Shown here piece after piece: positions 26,001 through 40,910 of a DNA stretch of 64,000 nt (the stretch's first letter is position 1; each line of letters opens with the position of its first letter). Below the pieces are notes generated by a model that was not told the origin of the DNA, did no database searches, and saw only the letters and a program-made list of their open reading frames with translations. Source of the DNA: Petrosia ficiformis (taxonomy: Eukaryota; Porifera; Demospongiae; Haplosclerida; Petrosiidae). A program made the position numbers and the translations under genes. The stretch covers positions 2,538,001 through 2,602,000 of the forward strand of contig OX345647.1 in assembly GCA_947044365.1 (NCBI GenBank), given 5' to 3'.

Positions 26001-29000
26001 AGATGATTCTGATTCGAGTGATGATGAATAATAAACACCAGTAATTAATATTCTAATAATACTGTCTTACCATTTTTTGAATTAATAATTCTGTTGAAGT
26101 AAAATCATCTTAAATTTCAAAGCTGGCGCAGCTCCATTGTTATTTGGCGCAATGTGTTCAAAAATTGGGCCAATTTGGTCCATTCTAAGAATCTTATCAA
26201 AAACCCTGGCTGGAAGTTTGTAAACAGACAAACAAATAGACGCTATGGTTACAATAACCCTCCGCTCTGCCTATGTGGGCGAGGGTTAATAGTTATAGCG
26301 GTAGTGACTGCTAAGCATACTGCTATGATTGAAGCTCAGTAACCATTCTGGTTCCCTATCACACTCGGGGTGAATATTGAATATTCTGCAATGGAGTGCA
26401 CATTGTATATTAATTAATGCTGAAACTAGATATCTTTTAAAAGTTATGAACATCTGTTATAAATAAATGTAATTATTATGATGGCATGGCAGACCATAAA
26501 ATGGTGGACTTTCTAAACTGATTGTAGGAATTACACTCTCAGTGAACTGCATTGGCTTCTACAAAGTATGAACATATTTATGTACAAATACTTTTTAATG
26601 TTTTAGTATTAGTCATTTTCACAATTTTTTTTGCATGACAGATAGACAGACAGACCAACAGATAGAGACAGAACTGATCCCTTACCCCTTGCCCATACAG
26701 TGCGTGAGCTACAGTACCTGACTTCATTAAGTTTACATACTATGATGGGAGTTACAGTTTAGTAAGGTGATAGTCACCTGTACTTCTAAGTAGTATATAG
26801 TACTACTCTGTACTGTAATCATAGTAATGTGTGAATCCCTTTACATTTGTATGTGATAGCATAGTACTAACTACTAAGGTGTAATACTGTGTACTACATT
26901 AAAACTAGTTTACTTCACTCATAATGTACACTGTAGTCAATGGAAGTACGGTGATAGTATGTAAAATTAATGATTTCAGGTACTGTAATTATCAGTTATG
27001 ATGCCAACAATTAATACACATATACAATGTATTACATGTATACTACCTTTAACAGTGGTAATCTTTTCACTCTTCTTTTTCTCTAGAGATTCTAAACACA
27101 AAACAATACTTTACATAATGTACATATATTTTATGAACCATGGCTATTTACAAACAATGAAATGATACATAGTTTACATGTAATATAATTACATGTATAA
27201 TGCAAATTTGTATATGTACATGTACATGTACATGTAACTTGTGAAAGTTGGTTGAGAAGGCACATTTGAAAACTTTAAGAACAAATAATTTTAATCTTGC
27301 AAAAGTATATTCCTTAACACATGCTCATTATCTATGACTATGTAAGGCAAGTACATGTACATGTATACACAACATGACAACTATGAGGATTTAAATTTAA
27401 AGAAAACAATATGATCAAAATGATAATATACATGTAATTATTAGGTTTCACACGTGATATTAAATTCTGTTTTATAATGTATAAGAAGTTCAAAAGGGCA
27501 AACCCTTACCGGAATTATTGATAAAAGGGAAATATTATGTCTTATATACAATGTACATGTACACTTAGCAGAACCTCCACATGCTCAAATAAATTAAGAT
27601 TGAATCCCTAAGTTTTCTGTCATTTTCTAGACATGCCTTGTGCATATCTAATGCTTTGTCATCAAACGCCTTCTAATAAGATGACGTCCCAGTCACTGTG
27701 CAAGAAGAAACAAGCATAAGCAGCAACTGAGCTGTTTAAACAGCCATTAGTACAGGGAGAAACATACCTACATGTATATGTACATAAACCCTTTCATTAC
27801 TGTCTAAAAGCTGGCAATATTTCGTTAGGGGCATAAGTGCTTCTAGTTTTCTGAGAGTTCTTAGATGTTAACAAACAGAAAGACAAACACACACACTAAC
27901 AAAAAAAGTATTGTAACCTTTTGCCTATGCAAAAATGGTTAACTATATGCGTGTACACACAGTACATTATAAATGTAATAGCTGTACCTGACGTATTCTT
28001 GTCAAATCGAATAGGAGATATTTCACGTTCTTTAATACCTACATGTACAACAGTATACATATTATTATGACCAATAAAAACAACAGATATTGAGAAAAAA
28101 GTATCCCCGTCATTGCTTTGTGGTGTCCAACATTCAGTAATCATGGCTGACTCTAAAACACTACATACTATTATAGTTATTATTTTGATTATCTAACTTT
28201 TCATACTTTTTAGAGGTTCTTGTAGAACTTTAGGAATCTATCGCACCTATAACAGCTATTAGTTCCAGTTTTTACGTAAAGCTACAAGTAGTTTTCTTCC
28301 TGGTGGCCTGTAGAGCTTGAAAGCGTGTTCTAATACGTGCCACGGCCATTAATTGACCGAGCTCCCCCACCCCGGAATTACACAACTTCCTTAACTACAT
28401 GTACGTATACAATGCATGCTCGATATGTATATATATATAAACATATTTCGAACCCATGGAAGAGGGATGGCCCTACAGGCCATAAAACGTTTGAGCAAAT
28501 GTTCTAATCACATGCTGTAAATAAAATGCCTAGGCTTTGGTATAATGAATGTAATATTAATTTTTGATAGACAGTAAAATATTATCACTGCAAATTTGTG
28601 AATACTGATGGACGTATATATATCGAAAACCCTTAGATACATGTACATTGACACTTACTCAAAAGGGTCCTAAAAGAGTTTTCATTGTAAAGTACCGCAT
28701 AGTCAGAAATATCAGCGAAGATTCCATTTTTGGAAATTGATGATTTTATTTAAAAATTGCTAAATATAAATTCACGTTAATAATTTTAAATAAAATGTAT
28801 TAACACTTAGTCATGTGTAATGTGTTGAAGCTGAGAGAAAAGACAAGATGGCTCTATTAAGATATTTCGCAAAGCAGAACCTTCCTTCAAGGCATCCTGC
28901 TTGATGCAGAGAGATATAAATGAAGTAAACAGCTGTATCAGAAAAGATATAGAGAAGAAGGCTAATGGTAACAGCAAGAGATGCAGGTATGCCGAATATA

Positions 29001-32000
29001 CTTCTGATCAAAGAGCTAATATTGGAAAACGCGGTGTTGAAAATGGGTCTACCCGAGCAAGTACACACTTCTCAGTTCCTGAATCAACTGCCAGAAGACT
29101 GAAGAAAGAATATTTGCAGAAAATGGTGAAGGTATATATATATATATGTGAGCTGCCAAAACCTCAGTTCCATCTGTTTCGAGATTGCCAATCAAGTCAA
29201 AAGGAAGGCCCCTTCTCCTAGGCAAAAACCTTGATGATATAATTCAAAGGCACCAAGAAACTGTGGTGGAGTGATCAACACAGCAATAATAATGGCTGCT
29301 GCCAATAGAATTGTTGCTACACGAGATCCCACAAAGCTTTTGGAGCATGGAGATCATATACAGATAACCAAGTCATGGGCAAAATCTCTCATGATCAGAA
29401 TGGGGTATGTGAAGTGGAAAGCCTCAAATGCTGGAAAATATCCATTTTCCGTTTTTGTGAGCTTCAGGATGTTTTTCTTGCTACCTTTTGAGTAAGTGTC
29501 AATGTACATGTATCTAAGGATTTTCAATATACATGTATCAGAATTCTCAAATTTGCAATGATATAATTTGTACATGTATCTGTTCAAATGTGACTATCGT
29601 ATCTAGTGCAATAGATACAGTGAATAGGGTGGAGCAATATACTGCTTATGTGTAAAATTGTACTTGTTAATTGAGTTTAGAATTATTATTGTTTCTGATG
29701 ATAAACAGTGATAATTGTGATAATCGCGATAATATTTTTGGCAATAACCCTTAGCTGATTTTCTATTATCACCCACCCTAACTGTGAATACAAATGGCAT
29801 ATTTCACAATCTAAACTAATTATTGGGAGTGGTATTTAAACCGAGAATTCAAGGTACAAGAAGGCTTTTTGGTATATTATTATTCATAATTACACAGTAC
29901 TAACTACATGTAACCACGGTCTTGAAATCCCCTACACTTATCTCTTCATTGAATGATTATAATACCAAACAGAATATTAATATTGAAATCCTGTACTAGT
30001 ATTATCATTATGGTACATTTGCATCTGATATGATTGTCACTGTTTTAATATTGGAACCATGCAATTCATTTCTAACACGTTAATTGATTTGGTATTCAGC
30101 AGTGTTTCTTAGGTTTATCTAGGTAGAAATCAAATTAACAGATACAGGTATAATGGGTTTTTTTTCAGGGTGAATAGGTAGGTAAGTGGTACCTTATGCA
30201 AAGTATTAAGCTTGATATAGTGTTACAGTAGACTATACATGCAAGCTGTTAATGGTAATTTCAGATATCATTTATGCCTAAAACATCTGAAGGGTGTGGT
30301 TAACTGTTCATTGTGAGGTTTAGTTCTTATCGGTATGGTATATTCATGATCTTTGGTATCAAAATTGGCAATACAGAAAAGCCTTGGATGTACATGTATC
30401 TTTGCTCAAAGGTTTACGTATCAAAACAAGTATATTTAGTATGGAGGTATCATTACTTGTGCTTTATCAGAGGTTCTACAACTTTGTGAATCTACACAAC
30501 TTCTATATGACAAAAATGTTTACAAGTACATCTATGATGTTCTTAAGTGTAAATCCACACCATACCTAATTATTATTAAAAACCTATGTACATTGTACAT
30601 GTTGTATTTAGGTACTATGATGGGTGAATAATAACAGTAATTTTAAACGCTTAGAACATTGGCAGTAATGACACACCTACATATACATGTACATGTACAT
30701 GTAATTGTCGAAATCTATGTTCAAATTGTTGTGTGACAAGGATCCTAAAAGTAAATAAAAATGTGTACTTTTAACATTGGCAAATACCACCAGTTAGTGT
30801 ACACATGTCTCACACACCTGTATCATCTACTTGTAGTTTCCCTATACTTTCTTCTGACATGCTAACAACTATTTCATCTTTTTCATCTCCTTCTTTAGTT
30901 TGATCTTTTGTAGAGTGAACTATAAAAAGTGTAAACATAAAACATACTAAATTATTATTAATAATATAGGATGGAGTGAATTGATACACACATATATACA
31001 TGTATGTATCATTGAATAATCGCTTATTGCCAAAAAACTTTGAAACATTACTATTCTTAAAACTTAACAGTTGTATTGTGTAGCTAATGGAATCGATTTC
31101 GTCATCATGTACATGTAATTGTAATTAACAACCGAATAATTTAATGGTAATTAATTAATAAAGCTATGAGGGTAATGGTAATGGTAATGATATACATTGT
31201 AGACACAAAGTAATTGTAATGGTAATTAATTTGTAATTGACCCCAGCCTTGATGGATACTATGTACAGTTCCAGTATCTTACCTTATCCAGGTAAAGAAG
31301 GAATACATGTATCCATGTATACCATATTGTAACACTGCTGTACATGGATACTGTGTACAGTTTCACTAACTTATCTATCCAGACGAGGAATGGCTTCAAT
31401 GGATACATTGTATCCATGTATTACGCTCCTGACATTGTATCCATGCACATGCATTGTATTGATGTACATTCATGTATACCATATGTACATTCATGTATAC
31501 CATATGTACATACATACATATACATATACATGTACATTGTATCCGTGCATGAATACCATATCCAATACATGTACATTAATACCTACAAGGAACCATGTAC
31601 AGTTAATAGACCCCGTGTCTTACCTTTCCCATGTTTAGAAGGCCTTACAATGCTTACATGTATCATGTACACATGTACATACACTGTACATTGTATTATT
31701 TGTATATATCCATGTACACCCTAGCATGCTATGATACTATGCAGGTACAGTTAACAAACCTGCATGGTAACTTAGGTTTAGTATAAAGGATGATATACAA
31801 TCTACATGTATCTGGATTACGTGTACACATCATAACAAGCCAGTGAATAAGTGCTTACTGTACATGTTCTATAAACATTAATGTTTCTCGTAATATAATA
31901 TGGGCATGTACATGCACCATGTACAACAGACCAAGCTTTGTATTAATTTATATATATATATAGCATAAATTCATACTCATGTACTGGGTATATATGTATT

Positions 32001-35000
32001 AGTTAGAGCATGCCACCAAGGGGTGTATCGTCTGTACACGAAATGATATTCATAGTCCCAAGGGTGTAGCCGGAGGGATTATGAATACCATTGTGTGTAT
32101 AGATGATACAGCCTGAGAAACGTGGCATGGTTTAGATTTCAGGAAGCTATATGGTTTCCTGGTAACCTGTGCGTAATTTACATTTCGATAGTAAATGTGT
32201 GATGTCATAGACGCCCAACAAGCTTGAGCTAGTTGAAGGCTAGGGACAGAGAAAGCATTGCTAGGATACAATAATTTCCATGGATACAACATCGTTAATC
32301 CACAAGAAAATATATTGGGTAAAGGGTTAGCATTATTTTGACTAAACTTATATACATGTATATGCAGATACAATTTGCTACGATGATGGTTGCCACCTTC
32401 TCAAGTACGCAAGAAGACCAGAACAGTCTAGTGCTAGTACTACAGCTACTGAATTGTCTCAAATGAACATTGTCATGGATAAAATGAACATAAGCACAAC
32501 TCATACTACAACTATTGAATTTATTAGTTTGACGATGAAGACAGGCTCTCAAGTAACTTGTATGGTTTGTACGAGGAGATCAATTTACGTCTCTTGGTAG
32601 CTAAACAACGGGTCATGTGGATAATTGGTGTCATAAGAATTGTGCAATTCGACGATGTTAATAGTACTACAGCTGTACAACAATAAAAAGTTGCAACTAC
32701 CGTACAGGTTCTAAAAATTCACCAGCGTACATTCTTTCAAGTGAATTTTAGAATGTGAATTTTAGAGGTGAATAGCACATGTTGAACTGGAAATGAACAA
32801 AATTGGAGGGTGGAGAAATCAATTATACATCGCTGGAAACTATTATTGTTGGAGATGCTGGTGATGTAGTTGCATCTATGAGTCTAGCTGGTATATCGCT
32901 GAGAGAAGTACATGCACAAGTAGTGGTTGTCTTTCTCTGGTGACAAACTGGATATTTTCCACAAGAAGCAACTGGCTTAAAGTGCCTTAAAAATTCTACA
33001 TGTTTATAGGTAATAACATAATTATCACAATACTAAAATTCTATATACACTTTTATAGCACATGTATGTATAGAACATGGCATACCGTAGGCGTCGTAAA
33101 TTCCGTGGGGTATAAAATTTCACTTTTTTCGTGGGTGGTAGTCAAACCACAAAATTAAATACCCAAATTGTGGGTGTGGTTCACACGTTGACGCACGTGT
33201 TACGGTATTAGTATGATAGTTATGGCACTGTACAAGTATTTGAGACCTGTTGATAATTCTTTGCTGGATCCTCATGGGCCTTTGTCTTCTAAAATAGAGC
33301 CTTTGGTAATTTTTGAAGTTAATAGATAAGTTATAGCTGTCCAGGAGCAAACAAACAAGCGAGGAGAGTACCTGAAGTTCTCTGACGAAGAAAAGGCAGA
33401 ATTCTCCATCAGTAGCCACCCAAATGTCCTTATAAACAAGATAACCTCTCACCATCGCATCACAAGAGAATGTCCCTTCCACCATCATTTAGGCCACACC
33501 CACGTAGTACTAATTAAAATTAATTAATGCCACGAATATTAAAACCCAGGAAATTTCAATAATAAAGCAAAATTTTAAAAACGTGAAAATTTAATCCCTC
33601 GAATTTTTCAACGCCTACGGTACATGGATATACCAGTACTACCGTGCTATACATGGATACACTGTATCCATGCAGGTACACAACTACACATGTATATATC
33701 AAGGCTATACACTCTGACAGTATACACGGATGTACAGTAGAGGTCATAAAAAAGTTAACGTTTCGTAATCGTTCTACGATCGTTTTACGGCTCCATTCGT
33801 TGCAAATTACAGTTGCAATCGTTTTAAAAAACGAATCTGATCGTTTGCATTAATAATTAACTTGAGCGTTTTTGTTTTTTCTAAAAATATGTGGGGGCGG
33901 ATTGTTTAACATCTACGTAATTCTTTTCACCTCCATAACTCTCGTATTTTATGAGATTGAAGATTCTAACTTTCTTTGCTGGACAGAAGAGTTGTTAACA
34001 AAGCCAATGATGTCAAACTTATGCTTTGTTATCACCAGGAAGAGTTCAAGGCGAGCGCTTGAAAGTATAGTAGTACCACGGGCAACGCCCACCTCTGTAC
34101 AACCTTGTATGACTTATGCATTTTAAACAGCAATGACTTTTAACTCACATATCTGGACAGAAGACCTTTTAAGAAAGCCACAGATACCAAACTCATGCTC
34201 CATTAGCTGCAAGAAAGCAGCAAGGTGAGCGTTTGAAAGTGTAAGTAGTCACCGGCGACGTCCATATTTGGCATTCATGTGATTTCTTGTTGAAACGTGC
34301 ATGCGCAAAGATTGCTTTAACGTTTTTAAAAACGATTATAATCGTAAAAACGCTTCTAAATAGTAAAAACGGAACAAATCAGAGAATGATCGTAGAACGA
34401 TTACGAAACGTTAACTTTTTTATGAGCTCTACTGTATTTATAATTAGTACATGTATAATGGCAGCAGATCACAGTATACATGTACATGTATATGTATATA
34501 TGGTAAAGATACAGTATCCTAAGAGGTAAGGCATACACATATGTTCATGGTTACTATGTAAACTCAGGATCATAATTGTACACTATAGACAGCCTGTAGC
34601 ACTACTGGACATGCCTCACAACAAATGTCAATGTCTTACACTAGATCTTCATATTGCTCATCCTACATCAGTGGGTGGTTGGAATGGACATGAGTTCTAC
34701 ATGTAATACACATCAGTCTTACATATACCTTATGACTGGGATCAAAAAATACATGTACTAGAATGTTTAGACTAATGGAACATCCACATGTGTACCTTCA
34801 GTGGAGAGAGTAAGACGATCTCCTTCATTATCACCAGCACTATCCAAAACTTCAAACTGCTGATCTTCAATTTCATCCATGTCCTCTATGATGTCAAAAT
34901 CATGTCTACTGATTTCTTCCTCTTTAGATTCATTATTGTGGGATGGGGATAAAAGTAGAGAATTCTCCTCAAGCGAGGGGCCATCACTATTTCCTTTAGG

Positions 35001-36750
35001 GTTGTTATCTTTCTCTGAAGTGTTGTCATCACTCACACCAAGTGGGATAAAGTCTATGTGTAATACATGTATGTATTATATACATGTATATTATATTATT
35101 ATACATGTATTATACAAATGCATCATTATTACATTGTATATATATACATGAATAATGAATGCACTCACAGTGCAGAACCATTGCCACAAGTGTAGTTGGG
35201 AAACAAGAATGATTACATACTGACAAGAAAATAATTACAGACAATACTTGACTGTAACAATCAGTTATACTGAGATTATATTATACTGCATATATGTATG
35301 TGTGTTGCAACTTGTAATCCAAGTCCTACCAAGTAGGAACAAAACTACTGTGTTGAAATCATTAAAAATTATATTATAGTTATTATTATATTTAAAAATA
35401 TATTTGTTTATAATACAACTGTATGTTTATGATCCAATGTAACCAGGACTTTCCTCTCCATGTTCTGAAGACACAAATATGGCATGATTGTGCAATTGAA
35501 TTCCGCATGGCTTGATTAATGAATACATTTATCAAAACAAAGTCTAATGCGAGATCAAATCTCTGCAGTTGTTGAAACTTTCTTCTTTCCTAGTACCTGA
35601 AGATATCATCTCAATAGGTATTTTGTAGAGAATGTTATTATGAATATGAATGGATGGTGCTAGAATCATTGTGATAGTTCAACAAACAAAAAAAATGATT
35701 TGTTTGGAACCAGGAGCTCATGAGCGCCATGAAGAAGCATCAAACTCCAGTGTGTTTTGCAAACCATCTGTTGTCGAATCACACTTTTGCAAACTACCTT
35801 ATATGGAAAACTTCTGTAAACTGCGTAAGTGATTTAAGTAGGCATGATAATTGTTTATTAAAATTTTAAATAAAATTATTATTATAAATCGACTATCGTC
35901 TGCATCTGTATAATCCCCCACTTCTTTCCAGACGGAAACGATACTAGTATAGTCAGCAAAGGATAGGTACTACCGAACTCTGTAACAAAAGTGTCAAAGT
36001 GCTGTCAGTGTGTTGATTCTACAGAGTGTACAAAAGGACTAATAGACAACAACAAAAGCAATATGTCTAATGAAATAAGCGCCTGATGATTAGTTTGTTA
36101 CCTGAAACAGGATTTGAAACTGCCTTGTATTCAAGCTTTCTTCTCGAGTTTCTTCTTGGCTTGTAGAACTTGTGTTTCAGGCTTCCAGTTAGTTTGAAGT
36201 GTCCCATTTGAAATGTTCCATCCCAGAAATCTGTGCATTGGTTCTTTTGATTGCAATTTCATCTCTACTAAACAACGAATCTGCTTAGGACTGTGGCTTG
36301 ACTGTTCTTCTGCACGAGTTCGTTCGACATTGTTTTTGATTGTAATAATTGCCCACCCACTTTGAAACACTTATCTTAAACCCATCCTTTTGACCATATT
36401 TGGAGTTTTGCCGAAAGTGTGATTTGACAACAGATGGTTATTGCAGTTTGATGCTCATAAGCTCCTGTTGGAACATATGAAGATTTTGCCAGTTTTGCTA
36501 CTTGTCGGTTCTCTATACCTTAAAGAAAATATCCAGCTACATGTATCTAGAAGATGTTGTTAGTCTTAGAAACACTACATATCAAAAGTTACATGTGTAT
36601 TAATACTTATCTCTATAAATTTAGCAGAGATTTCAGTTTATCACTTGCGATTGAAATGTATGGGGAGCTATTTTTTTGTCATGTCAACCCTACATGTACA
36701 TGTATGTATAATTAACCTGAGGGCGTAGGCGGAGGGTTATAGTAGTCTTC

Positions 36751-36785
<35 letters not shown>

Positions 36786-39700
36786 CGCTTGATCTCCACA
36801 ACTGCAAGGTCTTACTGCATTCTGAGCATATCTGCAGAATACTGGTATAGTGACAGGTAAGGAATAAAAGCGATTTGTTCTGAACTCGTCTTGTTGCAGA
36901 GAAACAGCCATGTAAATTCTCATCGATCTGTCGCCATCTTGAAATTGTATCGTTTTTGCTGATGTCAGCAGAAAACACTGAAACACTAACTTTTGTATCT
37001 TTGAAGCGTTGTTTCTTGGTCTTTGTCTATCGTCCTAACGAGTGTTTATACATTTGTGAAGTTTTGTCCAGAAATTTGTAGTTCTCAAGAGATCTAATGG
37101 TCATGCTATTCCCCTAATTTGAATATTCATGACGTACTACTGAGTGTTTCGGGCTGTTGCAATATGTTACTTAGGCAAAGTTGTTCTAAAGCCATGCTGT
37201 TTTAGCAATAGCTAGCGAGGGTTCTGCACTTTAGTGCATTCATTTATAATATAAAACACATACATGTACATGTAATTATTACAAGGTACAATTAAATAAT
37301 TTGTGCCATGCCAATACTTTTGAGCACATGTCCAGCTGAAATAGTGCTTTAGCAGTGTTAGTTAGGATTTCTAGGTACATGTAGCGAGTGAGTTATAAAA
37401 GAGTGGTAGACATCTACATATAGTTCTTGAACACAAGACGCTACATCTGTGTGGTGATGAGAGTTACTGTTGTTGTGGTTGTGCGAACTTGTGCAAAGAA
37501 ATTAATATGAATGACCTTTTGTTGACCTTAATTATACAATAGTATGCCAAAAACACAAGATTTACAGCTAGATAGTAGTAGTCTGGTCAAACGGGTTGTT
37601 GGTAGTGTTTCAGGAACTGTTTGATGCCTACAAAATGTTTGTGGGCATTACCAAATGTAGATCAACACATGGTTAGTCGGTATTTAGTTAAATTGTGATA
37701 ATTTTATTATATTGTAACCGGTATCAAAATTGCCAATAGCCATCAAACCCTATTTGGTATCCTATTTGTACAACAGTACATGTACATGTATATGTTAGTA
37801 CAGATCAATGTTGTTGCTAAGCTTGTATGGTGCGCCTCTGACGCTCTCTAAGCAATTCCAGACGCAGTGATCAGTGCTCCGATGCGCCATTGTTATTAAT
37901 TTTCAGAAAATTAATTAACTTTAGATTGGGCGTTATTTAGAATACGTCTGCCTCGTGTGCAATGGCTACGTGTTCTACTGTCCTAACCTGTTCCCGTGAT
38001 CCAAAGTAGCTAAAATAGATTTGTTTCGTTGCTTTAGAGTCTCAGAGTCAGGAAGTGAAAGTGCAGTCTTTAATAAGTGTATGAAATGTATAATATAAAT
38101 TATACAGTTATGTAATTGTTGTATTGTTTTGATGCATTCCAGTTATTGTGTGATGCAACATAATCTTGTCAACTGGGTCAGGACATAGAAAAACATAACA
38201 ATTTGACCCCCACATGTAATTTCTTAGCAGCAACACTGGTACAAATGAATGTCAGATATAACATGTTTTATTAGTCTATTTCCATAACATAAAGCTGCCA
38301 ACTTGGAAGCGATATTACCCTTGGGTGATACATGTACATGTGTATCTTTCTTCGTGGGAGGATTATATAGCACATATATACATGATAGAACACTATCACA
38401 CACACACAAAGTAATCCAATGGAAAGTAAGTAATACATCATACAGATGGCCCATGGGCTATAAAAACAATTGTAATTATATTGTTAACAAGATATACAGT
38501 ACAGAGAAAAAAGTATCCCTATGGCTGTTAAGTGATGTCAAGCCTTGATCATTAGTAATCACGGCTGATTTTATTACACCTGCTAATATAGTTATAATTT
38601 GGATTATCTACATGTACTATCAAAGGACCTTGTAGAACTTTAGGAATATATTTCAGGTAGAATAACTAGCTATTAGTTCTGTAAGATACAAGCAGATATC
38701 TTTCTGCTGGTCTGTAGAGCTTGAGTGCATGTTCAATTGTGCCACGCCCCTTAAAAAACCGAGCCCCCCAGAATGATGCAACTTCCTTAACTACATATAC
38801 AACGCATACCATGTAAGTGATACAAGAATATATATACATGTACATGTATACTTTAAACCCCGTGGAAAGCAATCATAGGGATGGCCCTATGGGCCATAAA
38901 AAATAGTACATGTATATGCATGCGTACATGTAATGTATTAAATTAGACGACAGTTTCAGTTCTGGGATATAGTTTTAGTATGTCTAGTTTCTCAAATTCT
39001 ACCTACAGACAATTAAACTAAACAATTTAAGGCAAAGCTTACTGAAGGTTTAATTTTCCCGATGATGTGTAGTTAAGCAACTTGCATCATTCTGGGGCAT
39101 TGGGGGCTAGGTCAATTAATATGCATGGTACATACATATGTAATTGAATGCGTTATCGAACTCTACAAACCAGTAGGAAGAAAGTTGCCTGTAGTTTACA
39201 TAGAAACAGGAACACTGCTGTTATAGCTGAAATGCATTTTTAAAGTTCCACAAAAAAACTTTCTAAAGTAAGAATGGATAATCATAACTATAAGATGCTG
39301 TTGTGTTTCAGGCAATAGAAAGTCAGCCATGATTATTGAATGATGATACCACAAAGTATTCATAGGGATGCATTTTTCTCCATAAACAAACTACATCAAG
39401 TGACCATTGTTTGCCAAATATCATTTTAACCCTTAGAGGACTGATCTCACTTATATGTGATGTTTGACCCGTACACAGTTCGGAGTATGTCCCCAGCATT
39501 TATGAAGCACTCCAAATGCTTGTAATTGGTGTCAGGAACAAGCCCATGAAAATGGATAATGGTTTTTCGGCTGCCCTTTGGTCTAAGTAATGAGTACGGG
39601 GGGAATATTAAAGTTGGTGTAACCCCGTTTATTAGAGTTCAAAGGGGGCTGTGCCGCCCACGAAACTTGTGGTTTCAGTGACTGTGCCTATGCACTCTGG

Positions 39701-40879
39701 TGGGTAGCTGAGGCATTTCCCCTGCTGTAAAACCTGAAATCGTGGGTGTAGCTGGTGCCAACATGCAGTGGGTCATTTTGTTTGCTCCAGTTCCAGTCAA
39801 AAGAGGGAGAGCCCTGCATTTGATTTAATCCTACGAAGCGTTTGGAGACTTTTGATTCCCAGTAAGCAAGTTGGTAGAAGTACATGTAGTACTCCATGAC
39901 GGAAAAGGAGCCAAGTTTGGGATAGAGAAAGTGAACGGCGGCCAAAATATATGCAATAGAGACGCCAGTGTTGGAATGGGAAGAATTTTGAAAAACAAGC
40001 TCAGTCTTTTAAGGGTTAAAATTAGTTTACAACAGACCTGTAATTTAGTTAAAGCAATACTCAATGTCTTACAATAATTGTGTAATGAAGGCTCATGCAG
40101 CATCCTAAAGACTATGAAATGCACTAAACTGTAATAACAAATTTAAGTTTTAAACAGCCTACCCCTTTATCCTGGGTTCCAACTATATTTACATGTAAAT
40201 ACATGTACAAGTAACATTATGCTGCCTATATATATGTTGCATAAACACATGTACATGTAGTTAAGGAGGAATGTGTCCTTCCGGGAGGCTTGGTCAAATA
40301 ATGGACATGGCATATAAATAAACACACATGCTTGATCTACTTTATAGGGCTAGGAATTGGCTGAGATTCTGAAATCGATTATCGCTAACTTCAAAACCAT
40401 AAAGTCAGTGGAAGTAATTAGGCCAATTAAGTCAATTAATGCAGGAAACCCCTCCCATTTGATGATCAAAAAGGCTTCCTGTCACTTCCATATTGTACAC
40501 ATTATTTGCTGTTGCATGTTTGAAAAGTATGTCCTTTGGAATACATGTAATCAATATCACAGACTTGTAATTGAAAATCAGAAATATTTTCAATATTGAA
40601 TGATTAATCGATTAATCATCCCAGCCTTACTACTTAACAGTCAAACAAAGCAATCATAGGGACAAGCTTCTTCATATATAACCTTATTAATCTCTTAGCA
40701 CATATACCTTATTTATTGCTTGAATGTAGTATTAAATAATACTTTGACTCGCATTTGAAAATGGAAACAGATGGGATCACTAATAAAAATTTGGTACATG
40801 TATTAAGTGGAACAACTGATATAATTATGAATATATTACAACATGCAATTATTACTACAAATTTATGTACAATATATAA

Positions 40880-40910
<31 letters not shown>

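Noticed and set aside
31344..31724. 126-codon Cys/Tyr/Ile/His-rich frame
   Set aside because: Composition artefact of GTATCCATGTA/ACATGT repeats.
34879..35151. 90-codon plus-strand frame
   Set aside because: Antisense shadow of the acidic second exon of YTHDC1.
36690..36986. 98-codon minus frame with a Thr-His repeat
   Set aside because: The TH repeat is the (GT)n microsatellite. The remaining ~60 codons lack recognisable motifs and end in a hairpin.
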